Origin: Sepiola atlantica
Lineage: Eukaryota > Mollusca > Cephalopoda > Sepiida > Sepiolidae
DNA length: 64,000 nt
Direction: 5' to 3'
Assembly: GCA_963556195.1 (NCBI GenBank)
Contig: OY744516.1
Coordinates: 31,005,793-31,069,792 of the forward strand
Of the stretch, positions 20,553 to 30,176 are shown piece by piece (the stretch's first letter is position 1; every line of letters starts with the position of its first letter). The notes below the pieces were generated by a model that did no database searches, was not told the DNA's origin, and saw only the letters and a program-made list of their open reading frames with translations. A program made the translations under genes and the position numbers.

Positions 20553-23500
20553 GTTATTTCAAACATTAGTGTGACAGAACGACGAATAAGCGATTTCAAA
20601 CGTTAGTATGACAGAACGTGGAAAACGCGATTTAAAACGTAAACGTGACAAAACGATAAAAAGGCTTCTTCAAACGTTAGCGTGACATCACGACAAAAAC
20701 GCTATTCTCAAACATTAGAGTGACATAAACGATAAAAAGGCTACTTCAAACGTTAGCGTGACATCACGACGAAAACGCTATTCTCAAACGTTAGAGTGAC
20801 ATAAACGATAAAAAGGCTACTTCAAACGTTAGCGTGACATCACGACGAAAACGCTATTCTCAAACGTTAGAGTGACATAAACGATAAAAAGGCTACTTCA
20901 AACGTTAGCGTGACATCACGACGAAAACGCTATTCTCAAACGTTAAAGTGACATAAACGATAAAAAGGCTACTTCAAACGTTAGCGTGACATCACGACGA
21001 AAACGCTATTCTCAAACGTTAGAGTGACATAAACGATAAAAAGGCTACTTCAAACGTTAGCGTGACATCACGACGAAAACGCTATTCTCAAACATTAGAG
21101 TGACATAAACGATAAAAAGGCTACTTCAAACGTTAGCGTGACATCACGACGAAAACGCTATTCTCAAACGTTAGAGTGACATAAACGATAAAACGGCTAC
21201 TTTAAACGTTAGCGTGACATCACGACGAAAACGCTATTCTCAAACGTTAGAGTGACATAAACGATAAAAAGGCTACTTCAAACGTTAGCGTGACATCACG
21301 ACGAAAACGCTATTCTCAAACATTAGAGTGACATAAACGATAAAAAGGCTACTTCAAACGTTAGCGTGACATCACGACGAAAACGCTATTCTCAAACGTT
21401 ATAGTGACATAAACGATAAAAAGGCTACTTCAAACGTTAGCGTGACATCACGACGAAAACGCTATTCTCAAACATTAGAGTGACATAAACGATAAAAAGG
21501 CTACTTCAAACGTTAGCGTGACATCACGACGAAAACGCTATTCTCAAACGTTAGAGTGACATAAACGATAAAAAGGCTACTTAAAACGTTAGCGTTACAT
21601 CACGACGAAAACGCTATTCTCAAACGTTAGAGTGACATAAACGATAAAAAGGCTACTTCAAACGTTAGCGTGACATCACGACGAAAACGCTATTCTCAAA
21701 CATTAGAGTGACATAAACGATAAAAAGGCTACTTCAAACGTTAGCGTGACATCACGACGAAAACGCTATTCTCAAACGTTAGAGTGACATAAACGATAAA
21801 AAGGCTACTTCAAACGTTAGCGTGACATCACGACGAAAACGCTATTCTCAAACATTAGAGTGACATAAACGATAAAAAGGCTACTTCAAACGTTAGCGTG
21901 ACATCACGACGAAAACGCTATTCTCAAACGTTAGAGTGACATAAACGATAAAAAGGCTACTTTAAACGTTAGCGTGACATCACGACGAAAACGCTATTCT
22001 CAAACGTTAGAGTGACATAAACGATAAAAAGGCTACTTCAAACGTTAGCGTGACATCACGACGAAAACGCTATTCTCAAACATTAGAGTGACATAAACGA
22101 TAAAAAGGCTACTTCAAACGTTAGCGTGACATCACGACGAAAACGCTATTCTCAAACGTTATAGTGACATAAACGATAAAAAGGCTACTTCAAACGTTAG
22201 CGTGACATCACGACGAAAACGCTATTCTCAAACATTAGAGTGACATAAACGATAAAAAGGCTACTTCAAACGTTAGCGTGACATCACGACGAAAACGCTA
22301 TTCTCAAACGTTAGAGTGACATAAACGATAAAAAGGCTACTTAAAACGTTAGCGTTACATCACGACGAAAACGCTATTCTCAAACGTTAGAGTGACATAA
22401 ACGATAAAAAGGCTACTTCAAACGTTAGCGTGACATCACGACGAAAACGCTATTCTCAAACATTAGAGTGACATAAACGATAAAAAGGCTACTTCAAACG
22501 TTAGCGTGACATCACGACGAAAACGCTATTCTCAAACGTTAGAGTGACATAAACGATAAAAAGGCTACTTCAAACGTTAGCGTGACATCACGACGAAAAC
22601 GCTATTCTCAAACGTTAGAGTGACATAAACGATAAAAAGGCTACTTTAAACGTTAGCGTGACATCACGACGAAAACGCTATTCTCAAACGTTAGAGTGAC
22701 ATAAACGATAAAAAGGCTACTTCAAACGTTAGCGTGACATCACGACGAAAACGCTATTCTCAAACATTAGAGTGACATAAACGATAAAAAGGCTACTTCA
22801 AACGTTAGCGTGACATCACGACGAAAACGCTATTCTCAAACGTTATAGTGACATAAACGATAAAAAGGCTACTTCAAACGTTAGCGTGACATCACGACGA
22901 AAACGCTATTCTCAAACATTAGAGTGACATAAACGATAAAAAGGCTACTTCAAACGTTAGCGTGACATCACGACGAAAACGCTATTCTCAAACGTTAGAG
23001 TGACATAAACGATAAAAAGGCTACTTAAAACGTTAGCGTTACATCACGACGAAAACGCTATTCTCAAACGTTAGAGTGACATAAACGATAAAAAGGCTAC
23101 TTCAAACGTTAGCGTGACATCACGACGAAAACGCTATTCTCAAACATTAGAGTGACATAAACGATAAAAAGGCTACTTCAAACGTTAGCGTGACATCACG
23201 ACGAAAACGCTATTCTCAAACGTTAGAGTGACATAAACGATAAAAAGGCTACTTCAAACGTTAGCGTGACATCACGACGAAAACGCTATTCTCAAACGTT
23301 AGAGTGACATAAACGATAAAAAGGCTACTTCAAACGTTAGCGTGACATCACGACGAAAACGCTATTCTCAAACGTTAGAGTGACATAAACGGCAAAAACG
23401 CTACTTCAAACGTTAGCGTGACATCACGACGAAAACGCTATTCTCAAACGTTAGAGTGACATAAACGATAAAAAGGCTACTTCAAACGTTAGCGTGACAT

Positions 23501-24048
23501 CACGACGAAAACGCTATTCTCAAACATTAGAGTGACATAAACGATAAAAAGGCTACTTCAAACGTTAGCGTGACATCACGACGAAAACGCTATTCTCAAA
23601 CGTTAGAGTGACATAAACGATAAAAAGGCTACTTCAAACGTTAGCGTGACATCACGACGAAAACGCTATTCTCAAACGTTAGAGTGACATAAACGATAAA
23701 AAGGCTACTTCAAACGTTAGCGTGACATCACGACGAAAACGCTATTCTCAAACGTTAGAGTGACATAAACGGCAAAAACGCTATTCTCAAACGTTAGCGT
23801 GACATTAACGGCAAAAACGCTACATCACACGTTAGCGACACATTAACGGCTAAAACGCTACTTCAAACGTTAGCGACACATTAACGGCTAAAACGCTACT
23901 TCAAACGTTAGCGACACATTAACGGCTAAAACGCTACATCACACGTTAGCGACACATTAACGGCTAAAACGCTACTTCAAACGTTAGCGACACATTAACG
24001 GCTAAAACGCTACTTCAAACGTTAGCGTGACATAACAGCGAAAACGTA
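20553..24048 (+). repeat. 3.5-kb satellite: 38-bp monomers in 76-bp dimers with higher-order repeats
   Basis: About 92 monomers of 38 bp. Monomer A is CAAACGTTAGCGTGACATCA + CGACGAAAACGCTATTCT. Monomer B is CAAACGTTAGAGTGACATAA + ACGATAAAAAGGCTACTT. They alternate as a 76-bp dimer from about 20640 to 23770. Rare variants mark a higher-order unit: TTAAAACGTTAGCGTTAC at 21581, 22341 and 23025; GTTATAGTG near 21399, 22159 and 22843; CTACTTTAAACG near 21197, 21957 and 22641. The spacing is 760 bp (10 dimers) then 684 bp (9 dimers). A 380-bp repeat step is marked by ACGGCAAAAACG near 23390 and 23770. The left edge (20553-20640) and right edge (23800-24048, GCGACACATTAACGGCTAAA units) are diverged, as usual for satellite borders. 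Confidence 0.95.
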
Positions 24049-24240
24049 CGCGTTACAGACTAACAGAACACTATTTAAAGATAGAGCGTGACCGACAGAA
24101 CCTAGCATAGAAATAATAGGACGCATTTAAAATAAGATGCGTCCATTCAATAAGCACGTTAATCATGACGGACAAATCCTCTAATAGGGACACGAAGACG
24201 CATCTTAAACTAGAAACGAAAACAAAATATAAAATTGCAG
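24049..24240 (+). repeat. Right flank of the satellite, related to the 780-850 region
   Basis: Sequence GATGCGTCCATTCAATAAGC followed by ACGTTAATCATGACGGAC resembles AACGTCCATTCACTCGGCGC before the old array and the ATGACGGACAAAAC segment near 1832. The flank therefore seems to belong to the same ancestral repeat region. Confidence 0.45.
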
Positions 24241-24500
24241 TTACCATCTATACGCATCAACAAGTTTATTTTATTCTATAAAATTGAAATACTTAATGGC
24301 GTTTAGCTGTCCTTGAAGGTCGTCAATAGAGCGTCCCGCGGGGAACAGCTTTTATTATCTTGACAAAAAAATGACTTCTCTTTGTCTCCCGTGGTGTTTC
24401 TCTGCAGAGGCTCGCAACAATTTGTCAATTGCTAAAAACGAGATGTCTTCTTTGATTGTTTGCAAAATATTTTTGCCTTCCAACTGTCCATTAAATGCAA
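24241..24500. other. Unassigned sequence
   Basis: No gene or repeat was recognised. Confidence 0.35.
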
Positions 24501-24900
24501 GCGTTTAACCATAAGATTTTCTTTTTCGATTGCTTCTTTCTTTTTTTTTCTTTATTCGGATTTTCTATCGTTTCTTTCTTTCTGTCTCTCCTTTATTCAT
24601 TGATGATTATGTTCTTTCATTGTTCGCTTTACTTTTTTCATTCTTCTATTCGTTCTTTTATTCCGTGTGCATTTATTCAGTCGAGAATTCTATTCATTAA
24701 TTATGTCTTTCGTTCAGTTTTCATTATACATTCATTGTTTTTAAAATATATTTTTTCTTTCTCTCTCTATCGATTACTTCACTGATACTTTCTTTTATTC
24801 ATCTAATAATTTAATTCATTTTTCTTTCTTTATTCATTGATTTATTTATAGTTTGTTGTCTTGTATTCAATTGTATTCATTATTTCTTTATCTAAAGAAT
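24500..24900. repeat. T/C-rich low-complexity tract
   Basis: Pyrimidine-rich with TTCTTTC and TTCATTGATT-type degenerate repeats. The F/S-rich 96-codon frame at 24495-24785 is a composition artefact. Confidence 0.8.
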
Positions 24901-24907
24901 TGGCTGT

Positions 24908-25010
24908 ATCGTGGCTTGTTAGAAACACCGACTGTCGACTAAAAAGAGTCCAGTTTCACTCCGGAATGAAGCGTTTGTCGATCTAGCCGACTGTGATATA
25001 GCAAAACATT

Positions 25011-25012
<2 letters not shown>
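24908..25012 (+). repeat. tRNA-like SINE (family S1), diverged copy
   Basis: The segment aligns with the SINE at 57575. Matching pairs are TTAGAAACACCGACTGTC with TTAGAAGCGCCGATTGTA, CAGTTTCACTCCGG with CGTTTCGATCCCGG (box B), and TCTAGCCGACTGTGATATAG with a similar block ending GTGATACAGCGAAAC. As in that copy a (TA)n tract follows directly. Confidence 0.55.

Positions 25013-25066
<54 letters not shown>
25013..25066. repeat. (TA)n microsatellite, SINE tail
   Basis: Pure (TA)n between a SINE and a hairpin element. Confidence 0.95.
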
Positions 25067-25070
<4 letters not shown>

Positions 25071-25075
25071 CACTG

Positions 25076-25290
25076 AATGATGAAAATAAACATTGTACAA
25101 TTACAATATTTATTAAACAATCAGAAGTTCAAAAACAAAGAGGGATCTCAGTATCCTCAATCCATATATGAATTGATGAAAATTTTTTTTTTTTAAATCC
25201 ATGGATTAGGGATACTGAGACCCGTTCTTGTTTTTGAACTTTTGGTAACTTAATAAATATTGTAATTGTACAACTTTTATTTTCATCATA
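25076..25290. repeat. Hairpin element with ~90-bp arms
   Basis: Arm 25076-25165 pairs with 25201-25290 in inverted orientation. Shared blocks are TTGTACAATTACAATATTTA, GTTCAAAAACAAGA and CTCAGTATCC. The loop is about 35 bp and T-rich. It directly follows (TA)n. A related single arm lies at about 61930-61985 (AATATTGTATTTTATT then TTTTCATCATTCATTTTC). Confidence 0.85.
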
Positions 25291-25353
25291 CATTTTCTGA
25301 ATTTATTGCTCTATCCAATATATTGAGCTTTCTATTATATATTGAGCTTTCTA

Positions 25354-25389
25354 TACACACACACAAACACACACACACACACACACACA
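25354..25389. repeat. (CA)n microsatellite
   Basis: Near-pure (CA)n. It replaces the position where the Helitron-like 3' hairpin would lie in copy 2. Confidence 0.9.
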
Positions 25390-26150
25390 AAATAGAAGAA
25401 AAATTGTGTGTGTAACATTTTTATATTCAAACTTCTATTTCTCTACCTCTCTTGTCTTTATCTTTCTCCCTTTCTTTTCCCTGGTTGCCCCATTTCACCG
25501 CCCCCTCTCCCCGTTGCCACCTTCTCCCTGTTGCCTTTGGCTAAACCTGTCTCTTCCCTACAACTCCTCTTCCAATGCCCAGTGCCAAAGTATGAGATAT
25601 TTCTATTAAAAGTACAACCACTGTCTGCGCCTTCTATATACGTAATTTTCCCCGCACCGTTGCGCATACTATATACGTATCTATCTCCGCCCCGGTGCGC
25701 ATACTATATACGTACCTATCCGCCCCGGTGTGCATACTATATACATACATATCGCCCCCCCCCTGTGCGCATATTATATGCGTACCTGTCTCCGCCCGGT
25801 GCGCATACTATATACGTACCTATCGCCGCCATAGTGTGCATACTATATACGTACCTTTCGCCGCCCCTGTTCACATACTATATACGTATTTATCCTGCCC
25901 CCGGTGCGCATACTATATATGTACCTATCGCCGCCCCAGTGTTCATACTATATACGTACCTATCCTCGCCCCGGTGCGCATACATGAAAACCCATATTAA
26001 TGCGCCCCTGTCGTATCAAAAAACCAAAATCAAGTTTATTCATGTAGCGTCACTATCATAAAAACGTACTCATATTAATGCGCCCCCCCCCCTTTGTATG
26101 AAAGAACCCATATGGTGCCTTTGTGCACATTTCATTTAAAATTTCAAATT
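25390..26150 (-). mobile_element. Helitron-like element with a 35-bp minisatellite, copy 2
   Basis: Reverse-orientation counterpart of 13870-14794. It has the same CAAAATAGAAGAAAAAT and ATATTCAAACTTCTATTTCT border segment, then the same pyrimidine-rich part (CCCTGTTGCCTTTGG, TCTCTTCCCTAC). After it come about ten 33-36 bp units (25640-25990) and the GCGTCACTATCATAAAA / ATTAATGCGCCCC segment on the far side. The terminal hairpin and CTAG are missing, with (CA)n in their place. A 217-codon frame (25408-26061) stays open through unique and repeat parts, as in copy 1. Confidence 0.65.
25640..25990. repeat. 35-bp minisatellite, about 10 units
   Basis: Units approximate TACCTATCGCCGCCCCGGTG followed by CGCATACTATATACG, the complement of the 14-kb minisatellite. 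One or two units are shortened. Confidence 0.9.
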
Positions 26151-26392
26151 GTTTCCATTATTTTTGCCCAATGCCGTCGCGGATCGACAATAAGGAAAAG
26201 AAAAAAGAAAAAAACATGAACAATGTCAGATTTTCATTTTATATTGAAAACGATCTGTGTTGATCGAAATATTCGATTTATTGTATAAATAAAAGAAATA
26301 CATCTTGGAATCGATTCCGTTTTTTAAACAAAATTGTATATCACTTTACCATGTCTTCTAAAGTAGAACCTTTATTTAATATTGTTGTGGGT
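25952..26392. repeat. Duplicated flank, copy 1
   Basis: Identical as far as read by eye to 28816-29256 at a constant offset of 2864 bp, including a run of ten C after AATGCG. It spans the last minisatellite units and 230 bp of plain sequence, and runs into the start of an LTR. Confidence 0.9.
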
Positions 26393-26590
26393 GACCTACC
26401 TACCCTTTAATAATAACTAAATGGTAGCAACCGGCTATCATAAATACCGGCTTTTGCCGGGAGAACATTTGTACCACATTTTGGCACTAGCACTGCCAAC
26501 ACTGACTTGTGTATAATTTCTCTGTTCAATACAATTCATTATTATTATCTCTAAACCTGTTGTTCTTTTATTTCATTGTTGGTACCCCTA
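26383..26590 (+). mobile_element. 5' LTR of a Ty3/gypsy-type element
   Basis: The LTR begins TGTTGTGGGTGACC after AATAT and is shared with the solo LTR at 29247 up to CTAAACCTGTTGT (about 26573). Beyond that this copy reads TCTTTTATTTCATTGT and then TGGTACCCC, which is a plausible tRNA primer binding site start. The LTR would carry the promoter (CATAAATACCGG is a possible TATA region) and poly(A) site. The end differs from the solo LTR, so the exact right border is uncertain. Confidence 0.7.
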
Positions 26591-26631
26591 TTTGTGACTA
26601 ATTCCTTTTCTAAGAAAGTATTTCTTTAATC

Positions 26632-27576
26632 ATGGAAGATTTCTCGAAACAGATATTGGAGATGATTAAATTTCAATCAGAAAAACAGAAGGCAAACGAT
26701 GAAAAACTTCAGTCTCTACAGAAGGAATTTCAGTCGCAGCATATAAGTTTGTTGAAATATTTTGAGGAAAAGAATTTAGCACAAAAGCGAGAAGATAGAA
26801 AATCTTTAGACGAACAATTGATTGGGATAAAAAATTTACAATTAGATCAGCAGACTCAATCAGAGAGAAAATTTGAACAACTGGCACAAGCAATGATAAA
26901 TACGACGAATTACGACAGCGACGGGTTCAACCAAAATGCAATATGGTCAGCTATAGAAACCTTCAACTATGTGCCTGAAGAGGACTTAAACTTCGAATCA
27001 TGGTACCGTCGATATCAGGATTTTTTCGACATTGATTGTAGTACATGGTCAGAAAAGAAAAAGGTTCGTTTAGTTCTTCGTAGACTAGGTACGGCAGAGC
27101 ATAGAAAATTTGTCGATTATATTCTGCCGAAGAAAACGGGCGAACTATCTTTCAATGAAACCATTAAAATGTTAATGGAACTATATTGCCCCAAAACAAG
27201 TTTATTCCACAAAAGGTGGAAATGTATGAACCTAACGCGAAAAGAAAGCCAGGATTACTCAACGTTTGCTTCGATCGTCAATAAACATTGTGCCGACTTT
27301 AAGTTATCATCCTTGACAGCGGACAATTTCAAAGTATTAATATTTGTTCAAGCGCTCGTCTCGCAAAACGATGCAGAGTTAAGAAGACGTGCAATAAGCA
27401 AGCTTGAAACCGAGCCAAATTTAACATTGCAACAACTGGCCGAAAGCTGTCAACGATATATTTCCGAGAAAAAGGAAGCTAAAGAAATAGAGGAAGCAGC
27501 AATTTCTAATATTAAAAAATGTTCGTCCTTTTTCAAAAAAATCACACTCTTCGAAGAAAAAATTCAGGAAGGATGA
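26632..27576 (+). CDS. gag: Ty3/gypsy-type Gag, frameshifted before the zinc knuckles
   Basis: A 314-codon frame starts ATGGAAGATTTC some 45 bp after the presumed primer site. Residues 1-85 are K/Q/E-rich and predicted coiled coil (MIKFQSEKQKANDEKLQSLQ, FEEKNLAQKREDRKSLDEQ). Residues 105-285 have the gypsy gag capsid-like core, with AIETFNYVPEEDLNFESWY, RYQDFFDIDC, LRRLGTAEHRKFVDY and LTLQQLAESCQRYI. Gag packages element RNA into particles in the cytoplasm. The frame ends early. An A6 run at about 27514 changes the frame from 1 to 2, and the CCHC knuckles lie downstream in frame 2, so the last 21 residues here (from CSSFF) are out of frame. It is not expected to make functional particles. Confidence 0.85.
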   Translation: MEDFSKQILEMIKFQSEKQKANDEKLQSLQKEFQSQHISLLKYFEEKNLAQKREDRKSLDEQLIGIKNLQLDQQTQSERKFEQLAQAMINTTNYDSDGFNQNAIWSAIETFNYVPEEDLNFESWYRRYQDFFDIDCSTWSEKKKVRLVLRRLGTAEHRKFVDYILPKKTGELSFNETIKMLMELYCPKTSLFHKRWKCMNLTRKESQDYSTFASIVNKHCADFKLSSLTADNFKVLIFVQALVSQNDAELRRRAISKLETEPNLTLQQLAESCQRYISEKKEAKEIEEAAISNIKKCSSFFKKITLFEEKIQEG

Positions 27577-28525
27577 AAAATTGCCAAACCACCCTTGTTG
27601 GGGTTGCGGGGACCTACATTGGTACCAGAAGTGTCCTTTTAAACGATAAAAATGTGACATATGCCATAAAATGGGACACTAAGCCTCACATTGCAGAAGT
27701 AACACTAGAAAAAAAAGTTACATAAAAACAACTAGAATTAATGGTGGCAACCTAAACATACGAAAGTATGTTACGGTAAAAATGAACAATCAAGATGTTA
27801 AACTACAGCTTGATTCAGGGTCTGACCTATCAATTATTAATATTAATACCTGAAAAAAGATCGGCAGACCGACTATGCTACGCACAGATAAAGTGGCTCG
27901 ATCAGTAACCGGAGAGAAAATAAACTTTGAAGGGGAAGTCATTTCAAAAGTGACACTAAAAAATAAGACATTAAAATTACGCATGTTCGTAATGAAAGAT
28001 ACAGGAAATTTGTTCGGTTCAGATTGGATTCAGCACTTCCAGCTCTGGGATTCGCCGATAAGCGCCTACTGTCAACGAATAGAGAATTTTTCTGCTGAAG
28101 CAGAAAAATTGAAGAAGGATTTGAAAGAGTCATTCCCCAAGGTGTTTTCTAATGAATTAGGGCGCTGTACTAAAATGAAGGCGAGTTTTGAACTAATTGA
28201 AAATAAGAATCCCGTTTTTAAGAGAAAACGAAGTGTACCATTTACCTCTCTTGAAAAAATTAATGCAGAAATTGACCGGTTGGTGGAGAAAGGTATTTTA
28301 ACACCAGTTGACTACTCGGAATGGGCGGCCCCAACCGTCTACGTGAAGAAAAAATCTGGAGAGATCAGAGTGTGTGCCGATTTCTCAACCGGTTTGAAAG
28401 ATGCGCTGAAAGATTATCACTATCCTCTACCGACTCCAGAAGAGGTTTTCACAAAATTAAACGGTGGAAAACTGTTCTCAAAAATTGACTTAAGTGAAGC
28501 CTATCTGCAAATACATGTAGAGGAA
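27515..28525 (+). pseudogene. pol: Ty3/gypsy-type zinc knuckles, protease and truncated reverse transcriptase
   Basis: All blocks are in frame 2. Two zinc knuckles come first: CWGCGDLHWYQKC at 27596 and CDICHKMGH.ASHC at about 27653, which is broken by TAA at 27680. The aspartic protease motif LQLDSGSDLSIIN follows at about 27804, then TGA at 27851. The linker and RT N-terminus come next: VPFTSLEKINAEIDRLVEKG, WAAPTVYVKKKSGEIRVCAD, and KLFSKIDLSEAYLQIHVEE with the first catalytic Asp. At 28526 the frame runs into LTR sequence at the shared GACCTACC. The palm with YxDD, RNase H and integrase are all missing. Two stops plus truncation make it dead. Confidence 0.88.
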
Positions 28526-28815
28526 GACCTACCTACCCTTTAATAATAACTAAATGGTAGCAACCGGCTATCATAAATACCGGCTTTTGCCGGGAGAACA
28601 TTTGTACCACATTTTGGCACTAGCACTGCCAACGCTGACTTGTGTATAATTTCTCTGTTCAATACAATTCATTATTATTATCTCTAAACCTGTTGTTCTT
28701 TTATTTCATTGTTGGTACCCCTATTTGTGACTAATTCCTTTTCTAAGAAAGTATTTCTTTAATCATGGAAGATTTCTCGAAACAGATATTGGAGATGATT
28801 AAATTTCAATCAGAA
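28526..28815 (+). repeat. Duplicate of LTR, leader and first 50 bp of gag
   Basis: Copy of 26393-26682 (offset 2133), differing by CAACGCTG versus CAACACTG. It starts inside the LTR at GACCTACC, which is also the end of the RT fragment, and stops inside gag at CAGAAA. There it is joined to minisatellite sequence of the duplicated flank. Neither junction corresponds to a normal retrotransposon border. Confidence 0.9.
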
Positions 28816-29246
28816 ATACGTACCTATCCTCGCCCCGGTGCGCATACATGAAAACCCATATTAATGCGCCCCTGTCGTATCAAAAAACCAAAATCAAGTT
28901 TATTCATGTAGCGTCACTATCATAAAAACGTACTCATATTAATGCGCCCCCCCCCCTTTGTATGAAAGAACCCATATGGTGCCTTTGTGCACATTTCATT
29001 TAAAATTTCAAATTGTTTCCATTATTTTTGCCCAATGCCGTCGCGGATCGACAATAAGGAAAAGAAAAAAGAAAAAAACATGAACAATGTCAGATTTTCA
29101 TTTTATATTGAAAACGATCTGTGTTGATCGAAATATTCGATTTATTGTATAAATAAAAGAAATACATCTTGGAATCGATTCCGTTTTTTAAACAAAATTG
29201 TATATCACTTTACCATGTCTTCTAAAGTAGAACCTTTATTTAATAT
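28816..29246. repeat. Duplicated flank, copy 2
   Basis: Identical by eye to 25952-26382. See copy 1. It ends AATAT immediately before the solo LTR. Confidence 0.92.
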
Positions 29247-29449
29247 TGTTGTGGGTGACCTACCTACCCTTTAATAATAACTAAATGGTAGCAACCGGCT
29301 ACCATAAATACCGGCTTTTGCCGGGAGAACATTTGTACCACATTTTGACACTAGCACTGCCAACACTGACTTGTGTATAATTTCTCTGTTCAATACAATT
29401 CATTATTATTATTATCTCTAAACCTGTTGTACTAAACGGGTCCACAACA
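29247..29449 (+). mobile_element. Solo LTR with 5-bp target duplication
   Basis: A 203-bp LTR begins TGTTGTGG and ends CCACAACA (perfect 8-bp terminal inverted repeat with TG..CA). It is flanked by AATAT on both sides (29242-29246 and 29450-29454), the 5-bp duplication expected for Ty3/gypsy integration. It differs from the LTR at 26383 by CTACCATA/CTATCATA, TTGACAC/TTGGCAC, one extra ATT triplet and a different last ~20 bp. A solo LTR normally arises by recombination between the two LTRs of an element. Confidence 0.8.
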
Positions 29450-29457
29450 AATATATA

Positions 29458-30110
29458 GGTACTGTTCCAGATGACGCGCCTAATTTCCGTGACTTCGCGT
29501 CGACAACGATCGGGCAGGTCGCGGAAGTGCCCAAGAGTTGCCGAGACGAAAACGCCAAGCTCTAATGAAAGGTTTGCAGGCGATAATATAAGACGAATAA
29601 ATTCCAAGAAAAAATACGTAGATAAAAAGATAAGAACCGAATAAACTTTAGGGTGTGCGTGTGGGGGGTCAAATGAACCATTTTCAATCAAACGTGTAGA
29701 AAGAATTTTTGGGGGAGAGGGGGGGGATTTTGTCGATGTTTTCTTTTTCATTTGTTTCGCTGTTTTTCTTTTTTTTCTTCCTAACATAAAACAAAGAAGA
29801 AAATGGATTAAGTTTAGGGTTCCCGTTCTTAGCGATAGCGAAGTCCTGAATTCAAATTGCCAAGCTCTAACTGGAAGACTGGCAGACGCTAATATAAGAT
29901 GAATAAATTCAAAGAAAAAATACATAGATCAAAATCATTTTTTTTGTGTAGAAATTTTTTTTTTGGGGGGGGGGTAAAATTTGCCAATGTTTTTATAAGA
30001 TAAAAGAAAGAAAAATGAAATTATTCCGTCAACGCTCGGGCGCTTCCACGACATGCCCGATCGTTGTCGACGCGAAGTCACGGAAATCAGGCGCGTCATC
30101 TGGAACAGTA

Positions 30111-30112
<2 letters not shown>
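29458..30112. mobile_element. 655-bp TIR element with 8-bp target duplication
   Basis: The first ~85 bp (GGTACTGTTCCAGATGACGC...) are the inverted complement of the last ~85 bp, with about six mismatches. AATATATA flanks both ends (29450-29457 and 30113-30120), consistent with an 8-bp target duplication, although the right side continues into (AT)n. The body has G runs and an internal direct repeat (GCCAAGCTCTAA... at 29549-29630 and 29858-29937). No transposase is encoded. TIRs starting GG and 8-bp duplications occur in Merlin, among others, so the superfamily is open. The 208-codon minus-strand frame crossing it is chance. Confidence 0.7.

Positions 30113-30113
<1 letters not shown>

Positions 30114-30172
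<59 letters not shown>
30114..30172. repeat. (AT)n microsatellite
   Basis: Pure (AT)n between the TIR element and the next hairpin. Confidence 0.95.

Positions 30173-30174
<2 letters not shown>

Positions 30175-30176
<2 letters not shown>

Noticed and set aside
20553..24048. CRISPR-like regular repeats
   Set aside because: There are no unique spacers: the whole 38/76-bp unit repeats head to tail. The context is eukaryotic and no cas genes are present.
27511..27525. Programmed ribosomal frameshift between gag and pol
   Set aside because: The shift lies before the zinc knuckles, inside gag, at an A6 run, and two stops follow in the pol frame. A mutation or sequencing error is more likely.
29299..29925. 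208-codon minus-strand frame
   Set aside because: It runs across the solo LTR, the TIR and the body of a transposon, three unrelated pieces. No domain was found.
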